NCBI RefSeq assembly: GCF_020911945.1 | Contig: NZ_CP087135.1 | Location: 1,674,001 to 1,738,000 of the forward strand | Length of the DNA: 64,000 bases | Reading direction: 5' to 3' | Source of the DNA: Flavobacterium galactosidilyticum | Lineage (GTDB): Bacteria; Bacteroidota; Bacteroidia; Flavobacteriales; Flavobacteriaceae | Shown: in pieces, positions 1 to 7,639 of the stretch | How positions within the stretch are numbered: position 1 is the first letter of the stretch | Layout: each line of letters opens with the position of its first letter | Notes under the pieces: model-generated | What the model saw: the letters and a program-made list of their open reading frames with translations, nothing else | What the model was told of the DNA's origin: nothing | The model's database searches: none | Translations under genes and position numbers: made by a program

Positions 1-1
1 G

Positions 2-514
2 CCATTGGATTTGTTAGCCGATTATATCGAGAAAACACACCACCGTTATGTAGAGGAGAAAACACAAATTTTACTTCCGTTTTTAGACAAACTTTGCAAA
101 GTACACGGAGCAAGTCATCCTGAATTATTCGAAATAAATGAACTTTTTGTAGGCTGCGCAGGTGAATTAGCACAGCACATGAAAAAAGAGGAGTTGATGT
201 TATTCCCTTTTATCAAAAAAATGGCAAAGGCAAGTCTTACCGATGAACTTATTGCAGCACCACATTTTGGAACTGTCAAAAATCCAATTGCGATGATGAT
301 GGCTGAACACGAAGCTGAAGGAGATCGTTTTGTGAAAATAGCTGAACTAACGAATAACTATACGCCTCCAGCAGATGGTTGTAGTACATATCGTGTAACA
401 TTTGCAATGCTATCTGATTTTGAACAGGATTTGCACAAACACATTCACTTAGAAAACAATATTCTATTCCCCGCTGCAGCACTTTTAGAACAAAAATTCG
501 CTGGACAAGAATAA
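2..514 (+). CDS. ric: Ric/ScdA/YtfE-like iron-sulfur cluster repair di-iron protein (3' part, start outside window)
   Basis: The reading frame is already open at the window edge, so the true start lies upstream and the visible TTG at 5 is unlikely to be the start. The visible part is a hemerythrin-like four-helix domain. Candidate di-iron ligands are the HH of KTHHRYVEEK, the QHMKKEELMLFP stretch, AEHEAEGD, and HIHLENNILFP near the end. The spacing fits the C-terminal domain of Ric (YtfE/ScdA), which repairs Fe-S clusters damaged by NO or oxidants in the cytoplasm. The N-terminal ScdA_N (DUF542) segment with its Cys would lie outside the window. The neighbours (anaerobic RNR, a second hemerythrin protein, an Rrf2 regulator) fit a low-oxygen/NO-stress role. 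Family assignment is firm; the in vivo role is inferred. Confidence 0.85.
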   Translation, partial: PLDLLADYIEKTHHRYVEEKTQILLPFLDKLCKVHGASHPELFEINELFVGCAGELAQHMKKEELMLFPFIKKMAKASLTDELIAAPHFGTVKNPIAMMMAEHEAEGDRFVKIAELTNNYTPPADGCSTYRVTFAMLSDFEQDLHKHIHLENNILFPAAALLEQKFAGQE

Positions 515-527
515 ATTATAAGCTACG

Positions 528-621
528 AAGGCGCAAAGTCACAAAAAGGCATTTAAACTTTTTTATTTTTTAGAAGTAAACTAAAAATGGAATAGGTGAA
601 ATTTTTGTGCATTTGCGTCTT
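528..621. repeat. Long-loop inverted repeat between ric and nrdD
   Basis: Arms at 528-547 and 602-621 are complementary at 18 of 20 positions (core GCGCAAAGTCACAAAAA against TTTTTGTGCATTTGCG), separated by a 54-nt AT-rich loop. It fills most of the gap after ric and before nrdD. The arm sequence recalls the GCACAAATTTGC hairpin at 7574-7620, so both may belong to a small intergenic hairpin family. It could act as a terminator or processing site; no clear T-run follows. Confidence 0.55.
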
Positions 622-660
622 TATGGTAAAAAATAACTAACCAAAAACCAATCAAATGCT

Positions 661-2769
661 ATGGAGAAATACGTTATCAAAAGAAACGGAGAATACAAAC
701 CGTTTGAACCTTTTAAAATAAAAGATGCTATTGAAAAAAGTTTTCAAAGTGTTTCCATAGCAATTGACGATACCATTTTTGAAAATGTAATACTAGGACT
801 AGCGACTAAAGAAACTTGGTCTGTTGAAGAAATTCAGGATTTAATCGAGCAAATACTTTTTGACAAAAAATATTTTGAAGTCATGCGTTCTTTTATGTTG
901 TTTAGACATACTCGCAAGTTGCAACGAGAGCATTTACATGGCCTAAACGAAGACACTACTTACGTAGATAGCACGCAAACAATCGAGGAATACATCAGCC
1001 AAACGGATTGGCGCATCAACGCAAATGCAAATACGTCGTACTCGAATGCGGGTTTAATCAATAATGTGGCAGGGAAAGTAATTGCTAATTATTGGTTAGA
1101 TAAAGTTTATACTAAAGAGGAAGGTTATGCACATCGCAACGGTGATATTCATATTCATGATTTAGATTGTTTAACGGGATATTGTGCCGGCTGGAGTTTA
1201 CGCGTTTTACTAAACGAAGGTTTTAATGGTGTTCGTGGTCGTGTGGAAAGCAAAGCACCATCACATTTCAGAGAAGCGTTAGGACAAATGGCCAATTTTC
1301 TTGGGATTTTGCAAAGCGAATGGGCGGGAGCACAAGCATTTAGTTCATTTGACACCTACTTAGCGCCCTATGTTTTCAAAGATAATTTGGATTTTACCGA
1401 AGTTTTAAAAGCCGTTCGTAGCTTTGTCTATAATTTGAATGTTCCCGCGCGTTGGGGACAATCTCCTTTTACGAACATCACCTTAGATTGGGTGGTTCCT
1501 GACGATTTAAAAATTCAAATTCCAACCAAAAACGATTTGCATTTTTTCGCAAATAATAACGACGAAACTATTTTGGCTAGAGCCAAAGAACGAGGTGTTA
1601 CGAAATTGACGGATTTGCGTTACGAGCATTTTCAGGAAGAAATGAACCTCATTAACAAAGCGTATTATACCGTAATGACTGAAGGTGATGCTAACGGCCA
1701 ACCATTTACGTTCCCCATTCCAACCGTAAATATCACAGAGGAATTTGATTGGGACGGAGAAAATACTGATTTGCTTTTTGAAAATACCGCAAAAATAGGG
1801 TCATCTTACTTCCAGAATTTCATTGGTAGCCAATACAACTTAGATGAAAATGGTAATAAAGTGGAAAATCCAAATGCGTACAAACCCAATGCGGTTCGTA
1901 GTATGTGCTGCCGTTTACAATTAGATCTGCGTGAATTGCTGAAACGTGGAAACGGTCTCTTTGGAAGTGCTGAAATGACGGGAAGTATTGGTGTAGTTAC
2001 TATTAACATGGCACGTTTGGGTTATTTATTTAAAGGTAATGAAGGAGAATTATACCAACAATTAGATCGATTACTGTATATTTCTAAATCTACTTTAGAG
2101 AAAAAAAGAGTTTTCATTCAAGAAATGTATGATCGAGGATTATACCCGTACACAAAAAGATATTTGCAACATTTCAGAAATCATTTTTCGACCATTGGTG
2201 TAAACGGAATGAACGAAATGATTTTAAATTTTTCGGAGAATAAAGATACCATTACCTCTGCTTCTGGAATTGAATTTGCTTCTGAAATTCTAGAGCACAT
2301 CAGGGATCGTATGAAAGAATTTCAAGAGGAAACTGGAAATCTATACAATCTGGAAGCCACGCCCGCAGAAGGAACAACGTATCGTTTTGCTAAAGAAGAC
2401 AAAAAACGTTTTCCAAATATTTTGCAAGCCGGACAGGAAGAGAATATATATTATACTAATAGTTCTCAAATTCCCGTAAATCATACTGAAGATCCGTTTG
2501 AAGCCTTGTATTTGCAGGATGAATTACAATGCAAATATACTGGTGGAACTGTTTTGCACTTATATATGAGTGAAAAAATCAGCTCTCCCGAAGCTTGTAA
2601 GCAGTTTGTTAAGAAGGTTTTGTCGAACTTCAAATTGCCGTACATTACCGTAACTCCAGTGTTTAGCGTATGTCCAGTTCATGGATATTTAACTGGAGAA
2701 CATGAATACTGCCCTAAATGTGATGAGGTATTGATAGAAAATGAGAAACTTTTGCTCCAAGCGGAATAA
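661..2769 (+). CDS. nrdD: Anaerobic (class III) ribonucleoside-triphosphate reductase, large part, lacking the C-terminal glycyl-radical segment
   Basis: This 702-residue protein would reduce ribonucleotides to deoxyribonucleotides without oxygen. An ATP-cone domain occupies about residues 1-90 (KRNGEYKPFEPFKIKDAI). A 10-stranded barrel follows, with cysteines at 170 and 175 (DCLTGYCAGW) and the Cys416-Cys417 pair in RSMCCRL, the region of the thiyl-radical cysteine. A zinc knuckle CPVH (671-674) and CPKC (684-687) stands near the end. In typical NrdD the knuckle is followed in the same chain by the glycyl-radical loop (R-V-x-G-Y). Here the protein ends 15 residues after CPKC without it, and the loop is in the next small ORF. 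The 61-nt gap between them holds stop codons and looks like a real intergenic spacer, so a simple frameshift is unlikely. It needs NrdG, encoded just downstream. Confidence 0.93.
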   Translation: MEKYVIKRNGEYKPFEPFKIKDAIEKSFQSVSIAIDDTIFENVILGLATKETWSVEEIQDLIEQILFDKKYFEVMRSFMLFRHTRKLQREHLHGLNEDTTYVDSTQTIEEYISQTDWRINANANTSYSNAGLINNVAGKVIANYWLDKVYTKEEGYAHRNGDIHIHDLDCLTGYCAGWSLRVLLNEGFNGVRGRVESKAPSHFREALGQMANFLGILQSEWAGAQAFSSFDTYLAPYVFKDNLDFTEVLKAVRSFVYNLNVPARWGQSPFTNITLDWVVPDDLKIQIPTKNDLHFFANNNDETILARAKERGVTKLTDLRYEHFQEEMNLINKAYYTVMTEGDANGQPFTFPIPTVNITEEFDWDGENTDLLFENTAKIGSSYFQNFIGSQYNLDENGNKVENPNAYKPNAVRSMCCRLQLDLRELLKRGNGLFGSAEMTGSIGVVTINMARLGYLFKGNEGELYQQLDRLLYISKSTLEKKRVFIQEMYDRGLYPYTKRYLQHFRNHFSTIGVNGMNEMILNFSENKDTITSASGIEFASEILEHIRDRMKEFQEETGNLYNLEATPAEGTTYRFAKEDKKRFPNILQAGQEENIYYTNSSQIPVNHTEDPFEALYLQDELQCKYTGGTVLHLYMSEKISSPEACKQFVKKVLSNFKLPYITVTPVFSVCPVHGYLTGEHEYCPKCDEVLIENEKLLLQAE

Positions 2770-2830
2770 TTTGAAAAGTAATTTTTAAACTAAATAAACG
2801 TATACGATAAACCATAAAACCAAAATAAAC

Positions 2831-2995
2831 ATGAAAACAACCACCAATCCAATTTTAGAACAAAACCAACATTTAAGAACTAAATGCTTAGTGTACACCA
2901 GAGTAATGGGGTATCATAGACCTGTAGAAAGTTTTAATATTGGAAAAAAAGGAGAGCACAAACAACGAACTCACTTCCATGAAGGGAAATGTTAG
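2831..2995 (+). CDS. Free-standing glycyl-radical domain of NrdD (54 residues)
   Basis: ATG at 2831, stop TAG at 2993-2995. The protein contains KCLVYTRVMGYHRPVESFN followed by IGKKGEHKQR. This matches the C-terminal glycyl-radical loop that normally ends NrdD (RVxGY plus RPV and GKK/GKQ), with Gly27 as the expected radical carrier. It starts 61 nt after nrdD stops, in another frame, and its last 17 nt overlap the start of nrdG, which suggests translational coupling. By analogy with GrcA/YfiD, the separate glycyl-radical subunit that restores cleaved pyruvate formate-lyase, it probably docks onto NrdD and is activated by NrdG. The sequence match is direct; the split-enzyme mechanism is inference. 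Confidence 0.85.
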   Translation: MKTTTNPILEQNQHLRTKCLVYTRVMGYHRPVESFNIGKKGEHKQRTHFHEGKC

Positions 2996-3671
2996 TTGTC
3001 CTATTTACAGCATAACGCCATTTACGCTGTTAGATTATGCGCATAAATCAGCTTGCATTCTTTGGTTTGCAGGCTGTAATATGCGTTGTTTGTATTGTTA
3101 CAACCCAGAAATCGTACTTGGGAAAGGCAAAATTTCTTTCGAAAAAACACTTGTTTTTCTTAATTCTCGAAAAAACTTATTAGATGCTGTGGTTTTTAGT
3201 GGAGGCGAATGCTTGTTGCATAAAAATATTCTTGAACTTATTGCCGAAGTCAAAAAAATGGGTTTCTTAGTCAAAATTGATACGAATGGCTCAAAACCAG
3301 CTGTTTTGCAGGAATTGATTACCAAAAAACTAATTGATTATGTAGCACTTGATTTTAAAGCGATGCCTGCTCATTTTGAAAAAATAACACAGTCTAATTT
3401 TTTTCTTCCTTTTCAAAAATCAGTTAGAATGCTAATTGAAAGTGGTCTTTCGTTTGAAGTTCGAACTACCATACACTCTGATTTAATTGATGGCAATCAA
3501 CTGCGACAAATGATTCACTATTTAGAAAAACAGAATTATTTAGGCAATTATTATATTCAACATTTTATGAATGGAGCTAACACATTAGAGCCACTTGGAT
3601 ATTCAACCAAAGAAATCGAACGAGAAAATTTTTCTACATCAAATATTAAAGTACACTTTAGAGGTAAATAG
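2979..3671 (+). CDS. nrdG: Anaerobic RNR-activating protein, radical SAM
   Basis: NrdG uses S-adenosylmethionine and a [4Fe-4S] cluster to make the glycyl radical of class III RNR. The 230-residue protein has the motif CNMRCLYC (C33, C37, C40) and a following GGE (FSGGECLL), both typical of radical SAM activases. I chose the ATG at 2979 (MKGNVSCPIYS). An in-frame TTG at 2940 would add 13 residues that lie inside the small glycyl-radical ORF and are not family-like. With the ATG start it overlaps that ORF by 17 nt. At 230 residues it is longer than E. coli NrdG and closer to PflA-like NrdG2 activases. Co-location with nrdD and the glycyl-radical mini-gene supports the function. Confidence 0.9.
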   Translation: MKGNVSCPIYSITPFTLLDYAHKSACILWFAGCNMRCLYCYNPEIVLGKGKISFEKTLVFLNSRKNLLDAVVFSGGECLLHKNILELIAEVKKMGFLVKIDTNGSKPAVLQELITKKLIDYVALDFKAMPAHFEKITQSNFFLPFQKSVRMLIESGLSFEVRTTIHSDLIDGNQLRQMIHYLEKQNYLGNYYIQHFMNGANTLEPLGYSTKEIERENFSTSNIKVHFRGK

Positions 3672-3879
3672 GATGAAAATGTCTTTTTGAAAGCGTATCT
3701 TTGAACTTGTATTAAAATTTTATGTGAGCCATCATTTATTGATAACTTCTGTCAAAACGTAAAATAATCCTGATCAGTCGTGGGCAATGGTTTTTCACAT
3801 AAGATCCATTTGCGTAAATTAGTGTTTTGTACTGAATATAGGTCTATATCCGTTTTTGAGAGATTTAAATATTTAGAAT

Positions 3880-4347
3880 ATGATTTCAAATAGACCTTTA
3901 AAAAGAGTTCTAGAGTTACAACCATTAAGTCACGATCATCACCATGGTTTGCAATTATGTTGGAAAATAAGAACTGGTTTTTCTAAACAAGTTGAAGTGG
4001 AACGGATAAAGAACTATGCGGATTGGTTTTTTACAAACCATTTGGTTCCTCATTTTGAACTCGAAGAAAAATATATTTTCACCATTTTAGATCAGAAAAA
4101 TGAATTTGTAAAACAAGCATTAACAGATCACAGACGTTTGAAAAGATTATTTAGCGAAACTACTAATTTAGAGAAATCATTAGGCCTTATTGAGGAAGAG
4201 CTAGAAAAACACATTCGTTTTGAGGAACGTATTCTTTTTCCAGAAGTTCAAAAAGAAGCTACTTCGGAACAATTAGCTGAAATTGCAAAAATTCATAATC
4301 ACGAACTTTTTGTTGAAAATAATGAGGACACTTTCTGGCTGTCTTAA
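3880..4347 (+). CDS. Hemerythrin-like HHE domain protein
   Basis: A 155-residue, probably cytosolic all-helical protein. Candidate di-iron ligands are HDHHHGLQ near residue 20, HFELEEKYIF (about 58-67), DHRRLKRL (about 86-93), and HIRFEERILFP (about 112-122). This spacing follows the four-helix hemerythrin/HHE fold, which binds O2 or NO or stores iron. It stands alone, 208 nt after nrdG and 70 nt before an Rrf2 regulator. It is distinct from the Ric protein at the window start, so the locus encodes two hemerythrin-type proteins. The likely role is sensing or handling of O2/NO; the substrate is unproven. The preceding spacer holds no other gene. Confidence 0.8.
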   Translation: MISNRPLKRVLELQPLSHDHHHGLQLCWKIRTGFSKQVEVERIKNYADWFFTNHLVPHFELEEKYIFTILDQKNEFVKQALTDHRRLKRLFSETTNLEKSLGLIEEELEKHIRFEERILFPEVQKEATSEQLAEIAKIHNHELFVENNEDTFWLS

Positions 4348-4417
4348 AAGTTAAATTTTATAAAACAGCTAATTTTCATAATAGGAACTACGTTTATTCA
4401 TCTATAAACAATCAATT

Positions 4418-4852
4418 ATGTTTTCTAAAACCTGTGAATACGGGATTCGAGCAACTATTTTTATAGCCTCGCAATCGTATCAAAATAATAGAGTAGGATT
4501 AAAGGATATTGCCAAGAAAATTGATTCTCCGGAGGCTTTTACAGCGAAAATTCTGCAGATTTTATCAAAAAGTTCGATCATCAATTCCGTAAAAGGAGTA
4601 GGAGGCGGATTTGAAATTTCAAAACTGGCAATGAAAGAAATAACTCTGGCTCAAATTGTAACTGCTTTAGATGGAGATCGTGTGTTTACAGGATGCGGTT
4701 TAGGATTAGATAGCTGTTCTGAAGATCATCCGTGTCCGGTTCATGATAAATTTAAAGCCATTAGAAACGAATTGGCATTTATGTTAGAAAACACTAATTT
4801 AGAAGAGTTAGCTTTGGGAATCAAATCAGGTGAAACTTTTTTGAGGTATTAA
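4418..4852 (+). CDS. Rrf2-family transcriptional regulator (NsrR/IscR-like)
   Basis: A 144-residue winged-helix regulator. The N-terminal part, MFSKTCEYGIRATIFIAS, with GLKDIAKKI and a glycine-rich wing (KGVGGGFE), is diagnostic of Rrf2. The C-terminal half has three cysteines, C93, C100 and C106 (TGCGLGLDSC and HPCPVH), which in NsrR/IscR-type proteins bind an Fe-S cluster that senses NO, iron or redox state. Its position after the ric / nrdDG / hemerythrin genes suggests that it controls them, but no operator shared by their upstream regions could be recognised by eye. Whether it behaves as NsrR or IscR cannot be told from sequence. Confidence 0.88.
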   Translation: MFSKTCEYGIRATIFIASQSYQNNRVGLKDIAKKIDSPEAFTAKILQILSKSSIINSVKGVGGGFEISKLAMKEITLAQIVTALDGDRVFTGCGLGLDSCSEDHPCPVHDKFKAIRNELAFMLENTNLEELALGIKSGETFLRY

Positions 4853-4995
4853 TATTGCATGCGAATAATACTATTGTACGGTAAAGTTTTGGAAAATTAT
4901 AGCTACTTGTATGATTATCTACAATTGGCTTTAACATTTAAAAATAATGATTGGGATATTTTTCAATATGCACACTTCCATTCTAACAGCACAAG

Positions 4996-5033
4996 ATACC
5001 TTTACAGTAATCATTAAATTATTGTAAAGGTAT
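4996..5033. promoter_or_regulatory. Palindrome upstream of nadA: candidate operator or leader hairpin
   Basis: Arms ATACCTTTACA (4996-5006) and TGTAAAGGTAT (5023-5033) are perfect 11-bp complements, and the pairing continues inward with a mismatch (TAAT/ATTA). The repeat lies 41 nt before the nadA start and 143 nt after the Rrf2 gene. No T-tract follows, so a terminator is less likely than an operator for the NAD-synthesis genes. No regulator is identified here. Confidence 0.55.
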
Positions 5034-5074
5034 TTATAAATTATAACGAATTATAGAACAAAAAATAGAACGAA

Positions 5075-6004
5075 ATGAATACTCTTAAAGAAAAAATACT
5101 AGCATTAAAAAAAGAAAAAAATGCTGTTATTTTAGCCCATTATTATCAAGAAGCTGCTATTCAGGATGTAGCGGATTATGTGGGCGATAGTTTAGGTTTG
5201 TCACAAGAAGCGATGAATGTAAATGCTGACATTATTGTATTTGCAGGCGTACATTTTATGGCTGAAACCGCCAAAATATTGAACCCGACTAAAAAAGTAA
5301 TTCTTCCCGATTTAAAAGCAGGTTGTTCCCTAGCAGAGTCTTGTCCACCGGATTTATTTGGAGAATTTACTGCTGCACATCCAGACCATATTGTTATTAC
5401 TTACGTCAATTGTTCTGCTGAGGTAAAAGCGTTGAGTGATATTGTTTGTACTTCATCAAATGCTGTCAAAATTGTACAATCAATTCCAAAAGATACGCCT
5501 ATTATTTTTGCGCCAGATAAGAATCTAGGAAAATACATCATTAGCGAAACGGGTCGAGACATGTTACTTTGGGATGGTTCCTGTGTGGTTCACGAAGCCT
5601 TTTCCTTAGATAAATTAATTGAAGTGCATAAATTACATCCTGATGCTACCATTATTGCTCATCCAGAATCAGAAACACATATTCTTGAAACAGCAAGTTA
5701 TATTGGTTCCACCGCAGGAATGATTGATTATGTGAAAACAAATTCAAATGCTAAATTTATCGTTGCTACTGAAGCCGGAATTCTGCATAAAATGCAACAA
5801 GAAGTACCTCATAAAATATTGATTCCAGCTCCGGCTAAGGACGATAATACTTGTGCTTGCAGCGAATGTGGTTATATGAAAATGAATACACTTCAAAAAT
5901 TATATGATTGTTTGCTCAATGAAACTCCAGAAATAGATGTTCCAGAAAACATCAGAAAAAAAGCTTTACTTCCTATTGAACGCATGCTCGAATTATCTAA
6001 ATAA
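5075..6004 (+). CDS. nadA: Quinolinate synthase A
   Basis: NadA condenses iminoaspartate with dihydroxyacetone phosphate to quinolinate, the entry to de novo NAD synthesis, using a [4Fe-4S] cluster. The 309-residue length is normal for the family. Seen: [20 protein letters not shown] at the N-terminus (substrate-binding His-Tyr), cluster-type cysteines in [14 protein letters not shown] and [10 protein letters not shown], and AHPESETHI (residues about 192-200). It overlaps nadB by one base (TAATG), which implies a coupled two-gene operon whose iminoaspartate intermediate passes directly from NadB to NadA. Transcription may be controlled through the palindrome 41 nt upstream. Confidence 0.97.
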   Translation: MNTLKEKILALKKEKNAVILAHYYQEAAIQDVADYVGDSLGLSQEAMNVNADIIVFAGVHFMAETAKILNPTKKVILPDLKAGCSLAESCPPDLFGEFTAAHPDHIVITYVNCSAEVKALSDIVCTSSNAVKIVQSIPKDTPIIFAPDKNLGKYIISETGRDMLLWDGSCVVHEAFSLDKLIEVHKLHPDATIIAHPESETHILETASYIGSTAGMIDYVKTNSNAKFIVATEAGILHKMQQEVPHKILIPAPAKDDNTCACSECGYMKMNTLQKLYDCLLNETPEIDVPENIRKKALLPIERMLELSK

Positions 6005-7542
6005 TGATTAGAACTAATTACCTAATTATAGGTTCAGGGGTTGCTGGATTGACTTTTGCCATCAAAATTGCAGATCGTTTTCCGGATAAAATTGTGACGA
6101 TTGTGACTAAGTCAAATGCGGATGAATCCAATACCAAGTACGCACAAGGCGGAATAGCCATCGTTACTGATGAAACGCAAGATTCCTATCAAAAACACAT
6201 TGATGACACCCTAATTTGCGGTGACGGTTTATGTGATGAGGAGGTGGTTAAATTGGTGGTAACCGAAGGTCCAAAACGTTTAAAAGAATTGATTGATTGG
6301 GGAGCGAAATTTGATACCACGCCCAAAGGAAATTTTGATTTAGGTAAAGAAGGAGGACATTCTGAAAATAGAGTAGTGCATCATAAAGACCAAACGGGTT
6401 ATGAAATTGAGCGTGCTATTTTAGAACAAGTACATCAAAAAAAGAATATCACCGTGTTAGACCATCATTTTGCATTGGATCTAATTACAGAAAATAATCA
6501 TTGTGTTGGAGCTTATGTTTTAAATCAGAAAACGAATGAAATTATTACATTTCAATCTGATTATACGTTGCTTGCCACCGGCGGTATTGGACATATTTAC
6601 GGACACACAACTAACCCCGTTATAGCAACAGGAGATGGAATTGCCATTGCTTATCGTGCAAATGCTACTATAACAGATATGGAGTTTATCCAGTTTCATC
6701 CAACAGCATTATACGAAGATTCTATTGGTTCAAAGTTCTTAATTTCTGAAGCAGTTCGCGGGTTCGGTGCTTATTTGCGTACTAAAAGTGGACATAGATT
6801 TATGCCTGATTATGACCCAAGAGCTGAATTAGCATCTCGCGATATCGTATCTCAAAGTATCGATTTAGAACTTAAAAAATCAGGTGATGAATTTGTATAT
6901 CTGGATTGCACTCATTTAGATGTAGTAGCTTTTGTCAAACATTTTCCTATGATTTATGACCGTTGCATGAAAAACGGAATTGATATCTTTAAAGATTGGA
7001 TTCCAGTAATTCCGGCACAGCATTATCTTTGTGGTGGAATAGTAGTGGATATAAACGGAAAAACAGATATAATAAACTTATTTGCTTGTGGTGAATGTTC
7101 TCGTACGGGATTGCACGGGGCAAATCGCTTAGCCTCTAATTCCTTATTGGAAGCATTAGTCTTTTCAGATAAAATATATAATTATTTAGCCGAAGTTACT
7201 GTTGAAAATAACAGTGAGAATAATTTAATTCCCGAATGGCAATCCGAAATGAAACCTAGTTTAGAACTAAATTATTGTACTGAAATTAAGTCTAAATTTC
7301 AGCTTTTGATGCGTCAAAATGCTGGAATTGTGCGTTCTGACGCTGATTTGCTTGCAGCAAAATCGCAATTAATGATATGGCAGCAAGAACTAAAAGAAAC
7401 CTGTAAAAACTATCATATCAGCACGGAATTATTCGAATTGTATAATATGATCACTGTTGGAAACTTAATCGTACAACAATCCATCGAACGAAAAGAAAAT
7501 CGAGGTGGTTTTGTGAAATTTGATACCAGTTGTAAGTATTAA
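6004..7542 (+). CDS. nadB: L-aspartate oxidase
   Basis: NadB oxidises L-aspartate to iminoaspartate with FAD. The 512-residue protein shows the FAD dinucleotide motif (IIGSGVAGLTFAI, residues about 8-20), NTKYAQGGIA, the substrate-site stretch MEFIQFHPTALY, and HGANRLASNSLLEALVF, all diagnostic of the fumarate reductase / aspartate oxidase family. The ATG shares its A with the nadA stop codon. Fumarate or O2 can serve as electron acceptor in known NadB enzymes, which suits the microaerobic character of the upstream genes. No nadC is in the window. Confidence 0.96.
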   Translation: MIRTNYLIIGSGVAGLTFAIKIADRFPDKIVTIVTKSNADESNTKYAQGGIAIVTDETQDSYQKHIDDTLICGDGLCDEEVVKLVVTEGPKRLKELIDWGAKFDTTPKGNFDLGKEGGHSENRVVHHKDQTGYEIERAILEQVHQKKNITVLDHHFALDLITENNHCVGAYVLNQKTNEIITFQSDYTLLATGGIGHIYGHTTNPVIATGDGIAIAYRANATITDMEFIQFHPTALYEDSIGSKFLISEAVRGFGAYLRTKSGHRFMPDYDPRAELASRDIVSQSIDLELKKSGDEFVYLDCTHLDVVAFVKHFPMIYDRCMKNGIDIFKDWIPVIPAQHYLCGGIVVDINGKTDIINLFACGECSRTGLHGANRLASNSLLEALVFSDKIYNYLAEVTVENNSENNLIPEWQSEMKPSLELNYCTEIKSKFQLLMRQNAGIVRSDADLLAAKSQLMIWQQELKETCKNYHISTELFELYNMITVGNLIVQQSIERKENRGGFVKFDTSCKY

Positions 7543-7573
7543 AATACTTTAAAGTCCGGCTTTAGGACAAAAA

Positions 7574-7620
7574 AAATTGCACAAAATTCCAGTTTTAATT
7601 TGTGGAAATTTGTGCAATTT
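7574..7620. terminator. Hairpin between convergent nadB and the TonB receptor gene
   Basis: Arms 7574-7591 and 7603-7620 match at 17 of 18 positions around an 11-nt loop (AAATTGCACAAAATTCCA against TGGAAATTTGTGCAATTT). A-rich and T-rich flanks allow it to work on both strands. Placed between converging genes, it probably terminates both. The arm motif resembles the inverted repeat at 528-621. Confidence 0.6.
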
Positions 7621-7639
7621 GCGTTTAAAAATGAACTTA

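Noticed and set aside
2766..2835. Frameshift joining nrdD to the glycyl-radical ORF
   Set aside because: The gap is 61 nt of AT-rich sequence with stops in the nrdD frame and a good ATG for the small ORF, so one indel cannot join them.
3730..3765. FNR-like box TTGATAACTTCTGTCAA upstream of the hemerythrin gene
   Set aside because: The half sites are 3 bp too far apart for an FNR/CRP site, and the inner bases do not fit the consensus.
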